A stretch of 64,000 bases of DNA, taken from assembly GCF_029714305.1 (NCBI RefSeq), contig NZ_CP121647.1:3616501-3680500 (forward strand). Direction: 5' to 3'. Every line of letters begins with the position of its first letter. The first letter of the stretch is position 1. The notes under the pieces were generated by a model. It saw only the letters and a program-made list of their open reading frames with translations. It was not told where the DNA came from and did no database searches. The position numbers and the translations under genes are program-made. The DNA comes from Bradyrhizobium sp. CB3481. Its GTDB lineage: Bacteria > Pseudomonadota > Alphaproteobacteria > Rhizobiales > Xanthobacteraceae. Below are positions 47,732 to 55,569 of this stretch, piece after piece.

Positions 47732-49042
47732 TTACTCTTCCTTCTCGTCTTCCTTCGCCGGTCCCTTGTAGGCAATGCCCCTGATAACAGCGGCATTGCC
47801 GAACTTCTTCCGCAAATCGTCCATCGCGCGTTCGGCATGGGCGGAGCGGCGGTCGAGCATGTCGCTGTCGTCGCTCCGCGATCCCTCGCGCAGCGCGCTA
47901 ACGCCGGTACCCATCAGGCGAAACGCCGTGCCGTCGATTTCCTTCGCCAGCATTTCGCGCGACACCGCAAAGATTTTTGCGGCGAGCTGGGTCGGCGCCT
48001 GGATCGATTGCGAGCGGGTGCGCTGGCGGAAATCGGCGGTCTTCAGCTTCAGCGTGATGGTGCAGCCTGCGAGATTGCCATTCTTCAGCCGCGTCGACAC
48101 TTTTTCCGACAGCCGCCACAACAGCCGTTCCAGCGTCGAAAAATCCCGGATGTCGGTCTCAAAGGTGGTCTCACTCGAAATTGTCTTGGCGCCGCGGTCC
48201 GGCATCACGCTGCGGTCGTCGATGCCGCGCGCCAGCCGCCAAAGCCGCCGGCCTTCGCCACCGAACTGCTTCATCAGTTCGACCTCGTCGGCGCGCTGCA
48301 GGTCGGCAATGCTGCGAAAACCCCGCTGCAGCAGCTTTTCCTGGGTCGCGGGGCCGACGCCGTAGATGAAGCCGACCGGCTTGTCCGCCAGCATCTCTCT
48401 CGCCTCATCCTGGTCGAGGGCAGCAAAGCCGCGCGGCTTGTCGAGATCGGAGGCGATCTTGGCTAAGAATTTATTACAGGACAGGCCGACCGAAACGGTG
48501 ATGCCGATGTCGCGCTCGACGTCGCGGGCAAAGCGCGCCAGCACCTTGGCCGGGATCATTCCGTGGACGCGCTGGGTGCCGGAAAGATCGAGGAACGCCT
48601 CGTCGATCGAGAGCGGTTCCACCAGCGGCGTCAGTGTCTGCATGGCATGCCGCACCTCGCGGCCGACGCGGACATATTTCGCCATGTCGGGCGGAATCAC
48701 CGCCGCCTGCGGGCAGAGCTCCAGCGCCTTGAACATCGGCATCGCCGAGCGCACGCCGTAGGTGCGCGAGACGTAGCAGGCGGCCGACACCACGCCGCGC
48801 TTGCCGCCGCCGATGATCACGGGCCTGTCGGCGAGTTCCGGATTGTCGCGCTTCTCCACCGTGGCGTAGAACGCATCGCAATCGATATGCGCCAGCGTCA
48901 GCGCGGGCAGGGCGTGGTGGCGGACGAGGCGCGGGGAACCGCACGCGCTGCAGCGCTTTACCTTGATATCGAGGTCGCCGAGACAATCCCGGCAAAAGGC
49001 GCGCGGACCATCTGGTGCTCCCATTCCGCAGTTCGCACGCAT
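47732..49042 (-). CDS. dinB: DNA polymerase IV with N-terminal zinc ribbon
   Basis: 436 residues from the ATG (CAT at 49040-49042) with AAGGTGG 8 bases upstream; alternatives are a GTG at 49054 and an ATG at 49024. A short N-terminal CRDC...CSAC zinc ribbon (about residues 16-35) precedes the Y-family polymerase. The catalytic residues are in HIDCDAFYATVEKRDNP and SIDEAFLDLSG, with CYVSRTYGVRSAMP in the fingers. The little-finger domain and C-terminal tail follow. It does translesion synthesis. No LexA-type (GAAC-N7-GAAC) box is seen in front of it. The start region lies inside a long hairpin. Confidence 0.93.
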   Translation of the reverse strand: MRANCGMGAPDGPRAFCRDCLGDLDIKVKRCSACGSPRLVRHHALPALTLAHIDCDAFYATVEKRDNPELADRPVIIGGGKRGVVSAACYVSRTYGVRSAMPMFKALELCPQAAVIPPDMAKYVRVGREVRHAMQTLTPLVEPLSIDEAFLDLSGTQRVHGMIPAKVLARFARDVERDIGITVSVGLSCNKFLAKIASDLDKPRGFAALDQDEAREMLADKPVGFIYGVGPATQEKLLQRGFRSIADLQRADEVELMKQFGGEGRRLWRLARGIDDRSVMPDRGAKTISSETTFETDIRDFSTLERLLWRLSEKVSTRLKNGNLAGCTITLKLKTADFRQRTRSQSIQAPTQLAAKIFAVSREMLAKEIDGTAFRLMGTGVSALREGSRSDDSDMLDRRSAHAERAMDDLRKKFGNAAVIRGIAYKGPAKEDEKEE

Positions 49043-49088
49043 CTGCCGCACCACCTTATGCGAACTGCGGAATGATGAGGAGCACCAG
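49012..49088. repeat. long hairpin 1 at the dinB start
   Basis: Perfect inner arms of 16 bp (49022-49037 with 49059-49074) around a 21-nt loop are extended by 10-bp outer arms (CTGGTGCTCC at 49012-49021 with GGAGCACCAG at 49079-49088). A 4-nt bulge (ATGA, 49075-49078) sits on one side. In the dinB transcript the loop carries AAGGTGG and the start codon. Confidence 0.9.
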
Positions 49089-49102
49089 CAAATTTATGTT
49101 TT

Positions 49103-49182
49103 CCAGTGCGGCTTTGAGAATTTGAAGTTCCTACGAAGAGGTTACCGCGAGTCTGGTAGGAACTTCAAATTCGCCGCACTGG
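49103..49182. repeat. long hairpin 2 upstream of dinB
   Basis: Perfect inner arms of 17 bp (49118-49134 with 49156-49172) around a 21-nt loop are extended by 10-bp outer arms (CCAGTGCGGC at 49103-49112 with GCCGCACTGG at 49173-49182). A 5-nt bulge (TTTGA, 49113-49117) sits on one side. It is the mirror of hairpin 1, 14 bp away across an AT-rich spacer. Confidence 0.9.
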
Positions 49183-49199
49183 TGTTGGCGCCGGTGCGC

Positions 49200-49499
49200 T
49201 CACGGCACGTCGCGCTCCCAGTGCGGGTCGCCGAGCACCTCGCGGGCCGCGGCGATGTTGGTTGGATGCAGTTGCGAAGCGTTCGCAAACGCCTTCACGG
49301 TGGTGTCGTCGCGCAGCACGAAATCGAGCACCGAGGCCAGAAATTGCGGATCCGCCGCCGCGGTGCGCAGCGTCTCCGGACCGATGCCGGTTTCGGCCAA
49401 AAAAAGGCCCAGCCGCTCGGGGTCGCCGGCGATGAAACTCAGCGCCTGAACTGCAACGATTTCAGCCACTTCGCGTGGGTTGTGAACAGGCTTTTTCAA
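49200..49499 (-). CDS. DUF3572 family protein
   Basis: 99 residues, all helical: VAEIVAVQALSFIAGDPERLGLFLAETGIGPETLRTAA, FLASVLDFVLRDDTTVKAFANASQLHPTNIAAAREVLGDPHWERDVP. The family is nearly restricted to alphaproteobacteria and typically lies beside divK-pleD, as here. Function unknown. Divergent from divK by 223 bp; dinB is downstream on the same strand. Confidence 0.88.
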   Translation of the reverse strand: MKKPVHNPREVAEIVAVQALSFIAGDPERLGLFLAETGIGPETLRTAAADPQFLASVLDFVLRDDTTVKAFANASQLHPTNIAAAREVLGDPHWERDVP

Positions 49500-49722
49500 C
49501 AGACGATTTGCCTTTCCGTTAACTTCTGGGCTCTAATTTGGAACCATCATGCCCGAGTCTACGTGGTGTGTTCAATAATTGGACCGCTGCGTAAAACTTG
49601 GCGCATCGATTTAACCGCTTAGAGCGAATCTGGCGCTAGTTTGAATTCACTTTTCGGCAAGCGGGGCGGTGCCGAAGGACTGGAAGGCCGGACTTGTTTC
49701 CTGAGATGAGGGGAGGGACGGG

Positions 49723-50088
49723 ATGGCAAAAACCGTCCTGATCGTGGAGGACAACGAGCTTAACATGAAGCTCTTTCGCGACCTGTTGGAAGCGCACGGC
49801 TATCAGACTTCGGGCACCAGCAACGGTTTTGAGGCGCTCGATCTCGTTCGCAAGCTGCGCCCCGACCTGATCCTGATGGATATCCAGCTTCCGCAGGTCT
49901 CGGGGCTCGAAGTGACGCGCTGGATCAAGGACGATCCGGAGCTGCGCGCCATTCCGGTGGTCGCCGTCACCGCCTTCGCGATGAAGGGCGACGAAGAACG
50001 CATCCGCGAGGGCGGCTGCGAGGCGTATCTGTCCAAGCCAATTTCCGTCGGCAAGTTCATTGAAACGGTGCGGCGTTTTATCGGGTAG
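49723..50088 (+). CDS. divK: single-domain response regulator DivK
   Basis: 121 residues, receiver domain only: acidic pocket ED at 9-10 (VEDNELN), phosphoacceptor Asp53 in [23 protein letters not shown], and Lys in YLSKPIS. The length and sequence match DivK, which controls polar development and the CtrA phosphorelay through DivJ, PleC, CckA and DivL. pleD follows 13 bp downstream and would be co-transcribed. Confidence 0.95.
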   Translation: MAKTVLIVEDNELNMKLFRDLLEAHGYQTSGTSNGFEALDLVRKLRPDLILMDIQLPQVSGLEVTRWIKDDPELRAIPVVAVTAFAMKGDEERIREGGCEAYLSKPISVGKFIETVRRFIG

Positions 50089-50101
50089 GAATGGAGTTTC
50101 A

Positions 50102-51475
50102 ATGTCTGCGCGTATCCTTGTCGTCGATGACGTTCCAGCGAACGTCAAGCTGCTGGAGGCCCGTTTGTCGGCCGAATATTTCGACGTGCTGACGGCTTGC
50201 AACGGCGCCGAGGCGCTCGATCTCTGCTCGCGCTCGGAATGCGATATCATCCTGCTCGACGTCATGATGCCCGACATGGACGGCTTCGAGGTCTGCCGCC
50301 GCCTGAAGTCCAACCCGGCGACCCATTTCATCCCCGTCGTGATCGTCACGGCACTGGACAGCCCGTCCGATCGCGTCCGCGGGCTGGAAGCCGGTGCCGA
50401 CGACTTTCTCACCAAGCCGGTGTCCGACGTCGTTCTGATCGCGCGCGTTCGCTCGCTGACGCGGCTGAAGATGATGACGGACGAGCTGCGCATGCGCGCC
50501 ATCACCTCGCTCGAAATCGGCATGGCAGCGCCCGAGCGCAGCGCGATCGCCGACAAGGGCATGGGCGGGCGGATCCTTCTGGTCGATGACCGGCCGTCGT
50601 CCTACGAGCGGCTGGCGCCGATCCTCTCCGCCGAGCACACCGTCGACGTCGAGGTCAATCCGGCCGAAGCACTGTTTCATGCCGCCGAGGGCAATTACGA
50701 TCTCTTGATCGTCTCGCTCAGCCTGGAAAACTATGACGGCCTGCGGCTATGCAGCCAGGCGCGCTCGCTGGAGCGCACCCGGCAGTTGCCGATCCTGGCG
50801 ATCTCCGATGCCGACAACAATGCGCGGCTGCTGCGCGGGCTGGAGATCGGCGTCAACGACTATCTGCTGCGCCCGGTCGACAAGAACGAACTATTGGCGC
50901 GGGCGCGCACCCAGATCCGCAAGCGGCGCTACACCGATCATCTGCGCGACAACGTGCAGAACTCGATCGAAATGGCGATCACCGACGCGCTGACCGGGCT
51001 GCATAACCGCCGCTACATGGAAAGCCATCTGGCGACGCTCGGCGAGCAGGCCTCCAGCCGCGCCAAGCCGCTCTCGCTGATGATCCTCGACATCGACTAC
51101 TTCAAATCCATCAACGACACCTACGGCCACGATGCCGGCGACGACGTGCTGCGCGAATTCGCCGTGCGCATCCGCAAGTCGATCCGCGGCATCGATCTCG
51201 CCTGCCGCTACGGCGGCGAAGAATTCGTCATCGTGATGCCGGAAACCGACATGCAGGTCGCAAGCCTGATCGCCGAGCGCCTGCGCCGCTCGATCGCCAG
51301 CGAGACCTTTGCCGTCAACAAGGGCACCAAGCGGATCGACGTCACGATCTCGATCGGCCTGGCGACGCTCGACCGCAAGGGCGAGCCGGTCGCCGACGTC
51401 CTCAAGCGCGCCGACACCGCGCTCTACCGCGCCAAGAATGACGGGCGGAACAGGGTCGTTTCGGCGGCGGCGTAG
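50102..51475 (+). CDS. pleD: response regulator and diguanylate cyclase PleD
   Basis: 457 residues. First receiver (1-120) has Asp53 in IILLDVMMPDMDG. The second receiver (about 155-275) lacks a phosphoacceptor Asp (LLIVSLSLENYDG), as in Caulobacter PleD, where it serves dimerisation. The GGDEF domain (about 295-457) has the active-site GGEEF at 371-375 and the product-inhibition I-site RGID at 362-365. Phosphorylated PleD makes c-di-GMP at the pole. The neighbouring divK and the PilZ gene at 31 kb fit the same signalling network. Confidence 0.96.
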   Translation: MSARILVVDDVPANVKLLEARLSAEYFDVLTACNGAEALDLCSRSECDIILLDVMMPDMDGFEVCRRLKSNPATHFIPVVIVTALDSPSDRVRGLEAGADDFLTKPVSDVVLIARVRSLTRLKMMTDELRMRAITSLEIGMAAPERSAIADKGMGGRILLVDDRPSSYERLAPILSAEHTVDVEVNPAEALFHAAEGNYDLLIVSLSLENYDGLRLCSQARSLERTRQLPILAISDADNNARLLRGLEIGVNDYLLRPVDKNELLARARTQIRKRRYTDHLRDNVQNSIEMAITDALTGLHNRRYMESHLATLGEQASSRAKPLSLMILDIDYFKSINDTYGHDAGDDVLREFAVRIRKSIRGIDLACRYGGEEFVIVMPETDMQVASLIAERLRRSIASETFAVNKGTKRIDVTISIGLATLDRKGEPVADVLKRADTALYRAKNDGRNRVVSAAA

Positions 51476-51510
51476 TTGCGGTGGTGCACTTAAGCATCCG
51501 CACAAAGACT

Positions 51511-51610
51511 GTCATCACCCGCGCATGCGGGTGATCCAGTATTCCAGAGACGGTAGTGAATGAACCGAACGGCCGCGGCGTACTGGATCCCCCGCCTTCG
51601 CGGGGATGAC
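51511..51610. repeat. Bradyrhizobium-type intergenic repeat (GGCCGCGGCGTA core, copy 1)
   Basis: Begins GTCATCACCCGCGCATGCGG and ends CTTCGCGGGGATGAC, with GGATCCAGTA-like ends pairing internally (CCAGTA with TACTGG). The core GGCCGCGGCGTA is shared with the copy at 52918-53035. The two copies flank the serine hydrolase gene. Confidence 0.82.
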
Positions 51611-51646
51611 GACTGCCAGTGCGGTTAGATGGTCGTCGCGGTTGCC

Positions 51647-52873
51647 TCACGCCGACACCCGCATCCCCTCTGCGCGCTGCTTCACCGCCTCATAGGCCAG
51701 TCGCTTGAACTCGAACGCGAACGGGTGGACGAACGACATCTGGCGCTGCGCCATCATCACGCCGGCGATGTTGCGCTTCGGCGAGATCCACCACTGCGTG
51801 CCGGCGACGCCGCCCCAATAGAGCTCGCCCGGGGCATCGGGGTGATCGAACGGTGACGGCTGCAAGATCATTCCGCCCGCGAGGCTGAAGCCCTTGCCCG
51901 GCTGCTCTCCGAGCAGCGCAAAGCGGATCCACTGTCCCTCCGGTAATTGGTTGGTCGTCATCTGCGCGATCGTCTCCGGCTTGAGCAGGGTCGGGCCGCC
52001 GGGCAGCAGGCTGCGGATCAAGGCGACCATGTCATGCAGCGTCGAAACCAGCCCGCCGCCGCCGCTGAGCCTTGCGATCGGGCGGAGATAAGCACCGGGG
52101 AAGGGCGCGTTGTCGGTCCTGGTCAATCCCGGTTTCATCGGCTCCATCAGGTCGGCGCCGGCGTAGTACGCAACGAGCCGTCCGTGATCCTTTTCCGGCA
52201 CGACAAAGCCGGTATCGACCATGCCGAGCGAAGCAAAAATCCGCGCCTGGATGAACTGGTCAAAGCGCTGCCCGCTGATCATCTCGACCAGCCGCGACAG
52301 CACGTCAGTGGCGAGCGAATATTCCCAGGACGTGCCGGGATGATAGATCAGCGGCATGTCGGCCAGCACGTCCACCATCTGCGCCAGCGTCGTTCGCGGG
52401 TCATGCACGCCGCGCTCGTTCAGCGCCTTGTAGATCAGCGTGCCCGGATCGAAGAAGCCGTAGCTCAGGCCCGAACTGTGGGTCAGGAGATGACGGATGG
52501 TGATCGAGCCCTTCGCCGGTTCGGTGTCATCAAGCGAGGTGGCACCCGGTCGCAATACTTTGCGATTTCCGAGCTGCGGAATAAATTTTTCGATTGGGTC
52601 GTCGAGCCCAAGCTTGCCGTCCTCGAACAGCAGCAGCACCGCGCAGGAAGTGACCAGCTTGGTGTTGGAAAAGACGCGGAAGATATGGTCGGTGCGCAAC
52701 GGCACCTGCGCTTCCTTGTCGGCCCATCCGACACAATTCACGTCGGCAAGTTCGCGCCCGACCATGACGGCCCAGGAAATGCCTGACAGCAGGTTGTTGT
52801 CGATATAGCGCTGCATCGCCGCGCGGGCCGGTTTGAAGTCGTAACCATCGGCGGTCACTTTCAGGTCTTCCAT
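51647..52873 (-). CDS. serine hydrolase, beta-lactamase / penicillin-binding-like (class C type)
   Basis: 408 residues. The catalytic SxxK is SNTK (S69, K72); the tyrosine motif lies in WEYSLATDVL, as in EstB-type esterases; LLTHSSGLSYG and GGGLVSTLHDMV are family features. There is no signal peptide, so it is cytosolic. Such proteins are esterases, amidases or transpeptidases of small molecules. It is bracketed by two copies of one intergenic repeat and lies between pleD and a TetR gene, so it looks like an insertion into a conserved gene order. Confidence 0.88.
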   Translation of the reverse strand: MEDLKVTADGYDFKPARAAMQRYIDNNLLSGISWAVMVGRELADVNCVGWADKEAQVPLRTDHIFRVFSNTKLVTSCAVLLLFEDGKLGLDDPIEKFIPQLGNRKVLRPGATSLDDTEPAKGSITIRHLLTHSSGLSYGFFDPGTLIYKALNERGVHDPRTTLAQMVDVLADMPLIYHPGTSWEYSLATDVLSRLVEMISGQRFDQFIQARIFASLGMVDTGFVVPEKDHGRLVAYYAGADLMEPMKPGLTRTDNAPFPGAYLRPIARLSGGGGLVSTLHDMVALIRSLLPGGPTLLKPETIAQMTTNQLPEGQWIRFALLGEQPGKGFSLAGGMILQPSPFDHPDAPGELYWGGVAGTQWWISPKRNIAGVMMAQRQMSFVHPFAFEFKRLAYEAVKQRAEGMRVSA

Positions 52874-52917
52874 TTTCGCTCCCGTGTCGCCGTGTTTTGC
52901 GCGGCTCTATTTTTTAT

Positions 52918-53035
52918 GTCGTCCCGGCGAAGGCCGGGACCCATAACCACGAACGCTGATTGTAGCAGAGGATAACCACCACATTGCTCAATTGAAAGGC
53001 CGCGGCGTATGGGTCCCTGCGTTCGCAGGGACGAC
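52918..53035. repeat. Bradyrhizobium-type intergenic repeat (GGCCGCGGCGTA core, copy 2)
   Basis: Begins GTCGTCCCGGCGAAGGCCGG and ends TCGCAGGGACGAC; ACCCATA pairs with TATGGGT. The core matches copy 1 at 51511-51610, though the end sequences have diverged while keeping complementarity. Confidence 0.8.
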
Positions 53036-53048
53036 AGTGGAGAGCGCC

Positions 53049-53648
53049 TTAAGAGATCGGTCCTGATTGCCGTTTCTTTGCCGCGCTCCCGCCCACTTTC
53101 ACTCCGGCATTCCTCAGCAGCACCGTTGCCGCTTCCTTGGCCGCGCGGGCCATCGCGGGATCGTTGCGCACCAGATCCTGCGCGATCGAGCCGTCGACGA
53201 GCAAAGCGAGCTGGGTCGCCAGCGCTTCCGCATCCTTGACGCCGAGCTGCATCAGCAGGTCGCGAAACCAGAGGCGGCGGCTTTCCTTGAAGGCGACCGC
53301 AACCTTGCGCACCGCGCGGTCTTCGCCGAGCTCGGCGACCGCGTTGACGAAGGGGCAGCCGCGAAAATCCTTGGCCGAAAAGCGCCGCTCCAGCGAATCG
53401 AAGGTACCGAGAATCTGTTCCACCGGCGATTTGTCAGACGGGCGCGGGGCGACGAAGCGTCGTGCCAGATAGGCCGAGATCAGCGCATCCTTCGACGGAA
53501 AGTGATTGTACAGCGTGCGCTTGCTGATGCCGATTTCGGCCGCGATGGTATCGACGCCAACGGCGCGAATACCCTGCAGATAGAACAGCCTGTCCGCGGT
53601 TTCGAGAATGCGGTCCTTCATGTCGGGTTTGGCGGGCAGGGTAGCCAT
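53049..53648 (-). CDS. TetR/AcrR family transcriptional regulator
   Basis: 199 residues from the ATG (CAT at 53646-53648). The HTH (about 10-55) reads ILETADRLFYLQGIRAVGVDTIAAEIGISKRTLYNHFPSKDALISAYL. The C-terminal ligand domain is helical (about 65-190). It is divergent from an MFS transporter, and an 18-bp dyad lies between them, so it probably represses both genes until an inducer binds. The inducer is unknown. Confidence 0.93.
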   Translation of the reverse strand: MATLPAKPDMKDRILETADRLFYLQGIRAVGVDTIAAEIGISKRTLYNHFPSKDALISAYLARRFVAPRPSDKSPVEQILGTFDSLERRFSAKDFRGCPFVNAVAELGEDRAVRKVAVAFKESRRLWFRDLLMQLGVKDAEALATQLALLVDGSIAQDLVRNDPAMARAAKEAATVLLRNAGVKVGGSAAKKRQSGPIS

Positions 53649-53699
53649 GCGAATGTGCGGGTCGCCTTTGCTTGACAGCTCGTCTCCCTTATAGCCTAA

Positions 53700-53717
53700 G
53701 TACACAGGTCTGTGTAC
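53700..53717. promoter_or_regulatory. perfect dyad, candidate TetR operator
   Basis: GTACACAG-GT-CTGTGTAC is a perfect 8-bp dyad with a 2-bp centre in the TetR-MFS divergent region, 52 bp before the TetR start and 65 bp before the MFS start. Size and position fit autoregulation by the neighbouring TetR protein. Confidence 0.75.
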
Positions 53718-53781
53718 CCATTTCAGATGTCAATTGCAGGACGCGGCATTCGAATCGCGCACCTTGGGGAGAACAAAAACA

Positions 53782-55014
53782 ATGGCCCTGCTGCAAATCC
53801 TGCGTCCAACGTTGCCGATTCTAATCGGAGCGTCCCTCATGCTGACGATCAGCATGGGCCTGCGGCAATCGCTCGGCCTTTTCATGCAGCCGCTGACGCA
53901 GGACATCAGGATTTCGGTTTCCGATTTCACGCTGGCGCTCGCCGTGCAAAACCTCGCCTGGGGCTTTTTGCAACCGCTCGCCGGCGCGCTGACGGTGCGC
54001 TACGGTTTTCGCGCCATCATGGTGGTGGGCGCGCTGCTTTATGTCGCCGGATTGGCGTTGATGGCCGGCGCCAACGGCCTTCTCAGCGTCATGATCGGCG
54101 GCGGCGTGCTGATCGGCATGTCGCTGGCCTGCACCGCGGCGGCGATCGCCATGTCGGTTGCGGCCCGCGCGGTGCCGGCATCGGTGCGCTCGACCGTGCT
54201 CGGCCTGGTCTCGGGCGTGGGATCGCTGGGCGCGCTCCTGTCAGCGCCGATCGGACAGATCCTTAACGAGGGCTATGGCTGGCGAATGGGGCTTGTCGGC
54301 TTCGTGGTGCTGTCGCTCTTGATGACTCCGGCCGCGTGGTACGCGGGCAAGGTGGACAGGATCCCGCTGCCCAAGCCCGCCGATGACGAGATCGACGACG
54401 CGTCAGCGGCGGTCGCGACGAAGATGGCATTCTCCAATGCGTCCTTCGTGGTGATGACCGGCGCCTATTTCGTCTGCGGCATGCAACTCGTCTTCCTTAC
54501 CACGCATCTGCCGTCTTATCTGGCGATCTGCGGCATGGACCCGATGCTGAGCGCGCAGACGCTCGGCATGATCGGCGGCTTCAACGTGCTCGGCAGCATC
54601 TTCTTCGGCTGGGCCGGCCAGCGCTGGAACAAGCTGGCGCTGCTCGGCGGCATCTACATCCTGCGCTCGATCGCGCTCGCCTGGTACTTCACGCTGCCGC
54701 CGACACAGGCGACGACGCTATTGTTCGGCGCCATCATGGGGTTTCTGTGGATGGGCGTCGGCCCGCTGGTCGCGGGCGCGGTCGCCGAGATGTTCGGCCT
54801 GAAATGGCAGGCGATGATCCAGGGGCTCGCCTTCATGAGCCATCAGATCGGCAGCTTCCTCGGCGCCTACGGGGGCGGGGTGCTCTATGACGCGCTCGGC
54901 TCCTACACCATGGCATGGCGGATCGGCGTCGCGCTGGGCCTTGCCGGCGGTATCATCCAGGTCGCCTTCGCGCTGATCCGGCCGGGCCGGCCGCCGCAGA
55001 TGCAGGCGGCGTAA
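53782..55014 (+). CDS. MFS transporter
   Basis: 410 residues from the ATG with GGGGAGAA 9 bases upstream; the frame is open further upstream. Twelve hydrophobic segments form two six-helix bundles. Family features: LRQSLGLFMQPLTQDI, GWGF-like LAWGFLQPLAGAL, and VRYGFRAIMVVGALL (the RxG/D loop between helices 2 and 3 is weak). It is most like uncharacterised MFS carriers of organic acids or drugs. Regulated by the divergent TetR. Substrate unknown. Confidence 0.9.
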   Translation: MALLQILRPTLPILIGASLMLTISMGLRQSLGLFMQPLTQDIRISVSDFTLALAVQNLAWGFLQPLAGALTVRYGFRAIMVVGALLYVAGLALMAGANGLLSVMIGGGVLIGMSLACTAAAIAMSVAARAVPASVRSTVLGLVSGVGSLGALLSAPIGQILNEGYGWRMGLVGFVVLSLLMTPAAWYAGKVDRIPLPKPADDEIDDASAAVATKMAFSNASFVVMTGAYFVCGMQLVFLTTHLPSYLAICGMDPMLSAQTLGMIGGFNVLGSIFFGWAGQRWNKLALLGGIYILRSIALAWYFTLPPTQATTLLFGAIMGFLWMGVGPLVAGAVAEMFGLKWQAMIQGLAFMSHQIGSFLGAYGGGVLYDALGSYTMAWRIGVALGLAGGIIQVAFALIRPGRPPQMQAA

Positions 55015-55127
55015 TCCATCCGTTTGCGAGGTGTGCGCTCTTGTCCCGTCCCGATTGTCACAATGCGTTGATGTGCATCGCGTATGAAGACCAAGTGCCT
55101 CGCTAGAGAAGCCAAGTAACAACCGAG

Positions 55128-55200
55128 TAGAGTAACGAGGGCGGATGTACCCCTCGTAAGACTAAAGGCCTCCAGCGACATCGCGGAGGCTTTTTGCTTT
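55128..55200 (+). terminator. double hairpin with T-tract after the MFS gene (possible end of a small RNA)
   Basis: A first stem pairs ACGAGGG (near 55135) with CCCTCGT (near 55152). The second is the terminator stem GCCTCC (55168-55173) with GGAGGC (55185-55190), followed by TTTTTGCTTTT. It lies 150 nt past the MFS stop, far for a simple gene terminator. Confidence 0.65.
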
Positions 55201-55221
55201 TCCGTCGACGCGCCGCCAGAA

Positions 55222-55250
55222 TCAAAAACGGGGCCCGAATGGGCCCCGTT
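55222..55250 (-). terminator. terminator of rpmG
   Basis: On the reverse strand AACGGGGCCC / GGGCCCCGTT (10-bp stem, 4-nt loop) is followed by TTTGATT, 27 bp past the rpmG stop codon. Confidence 0.85.
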
Positions 55251-55277
55251 CAAAACCGTCCGCAATAGCTTGCGACG

Positions 55278-55445
55278 TTACTTGATCTTCGCTTCCTTGA
55301 ACTCGACGTGCTTGCGCGCGACCGGGTCGTACTTCTTCTTGACCAGCTTGTCGGTCATGGTGCGCGAATTCTTCTTGGCGACGTAATAGAAGCCGGTATC
55401 CGCCGAGGAAACGAGCTTGACCTTGATGGTGACCGCTTTGGCCAT
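55278..55445 (-). CDS. rpmG: 50S ribosomal protein L33
   Basis: 55 residues from the ATG starting [21 protein letters not shown]; the frame is open to 55484 without a signal. The sequence [32 protein letters not shown] is typical L33. It lacks the CxxC pairs of zinc-binding L33 forms, as usual in alphaproteobacteria. It has its own terminator. Confidence 0.97.
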   Translation of the reverse strand: MAKAVTIKVKLVSSADTGFYYVAKKNSRTMTDKLVKKKYDPVARKHVEFKEAKIK

Positions 55446-55569
55446 GTTCAGAACCTCAAAATAGGGGGTGTCAGCGCCGGCCAAACCGGCCTGCAGTTGC
55501 CGCGCAACCTAGCCTCTGATCGCCCAAAGTCAAGGTTTTCGGGGCAAAAACCGCCCCGATCCGGGGTGA

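Noticed and set aside
49118-49172. Resemblance of the hairpin 2 arms (GAAGTTCCTAC...GTAGGAACTTC) to the yeast FRT recombination site
   Set aside because: Only a short half-site-like match, the spacer is 21 nt rather than 8, and no tyrosine recombinase gene is present.
49043-49199. SOS (LexA) box for dinB
   Set aside because: Alphaproteobacterial GAAC-N7-GAAC or GTTC-N7-GTTC spacing is not found; the GAAC tracts are parts of the hairpin arms.
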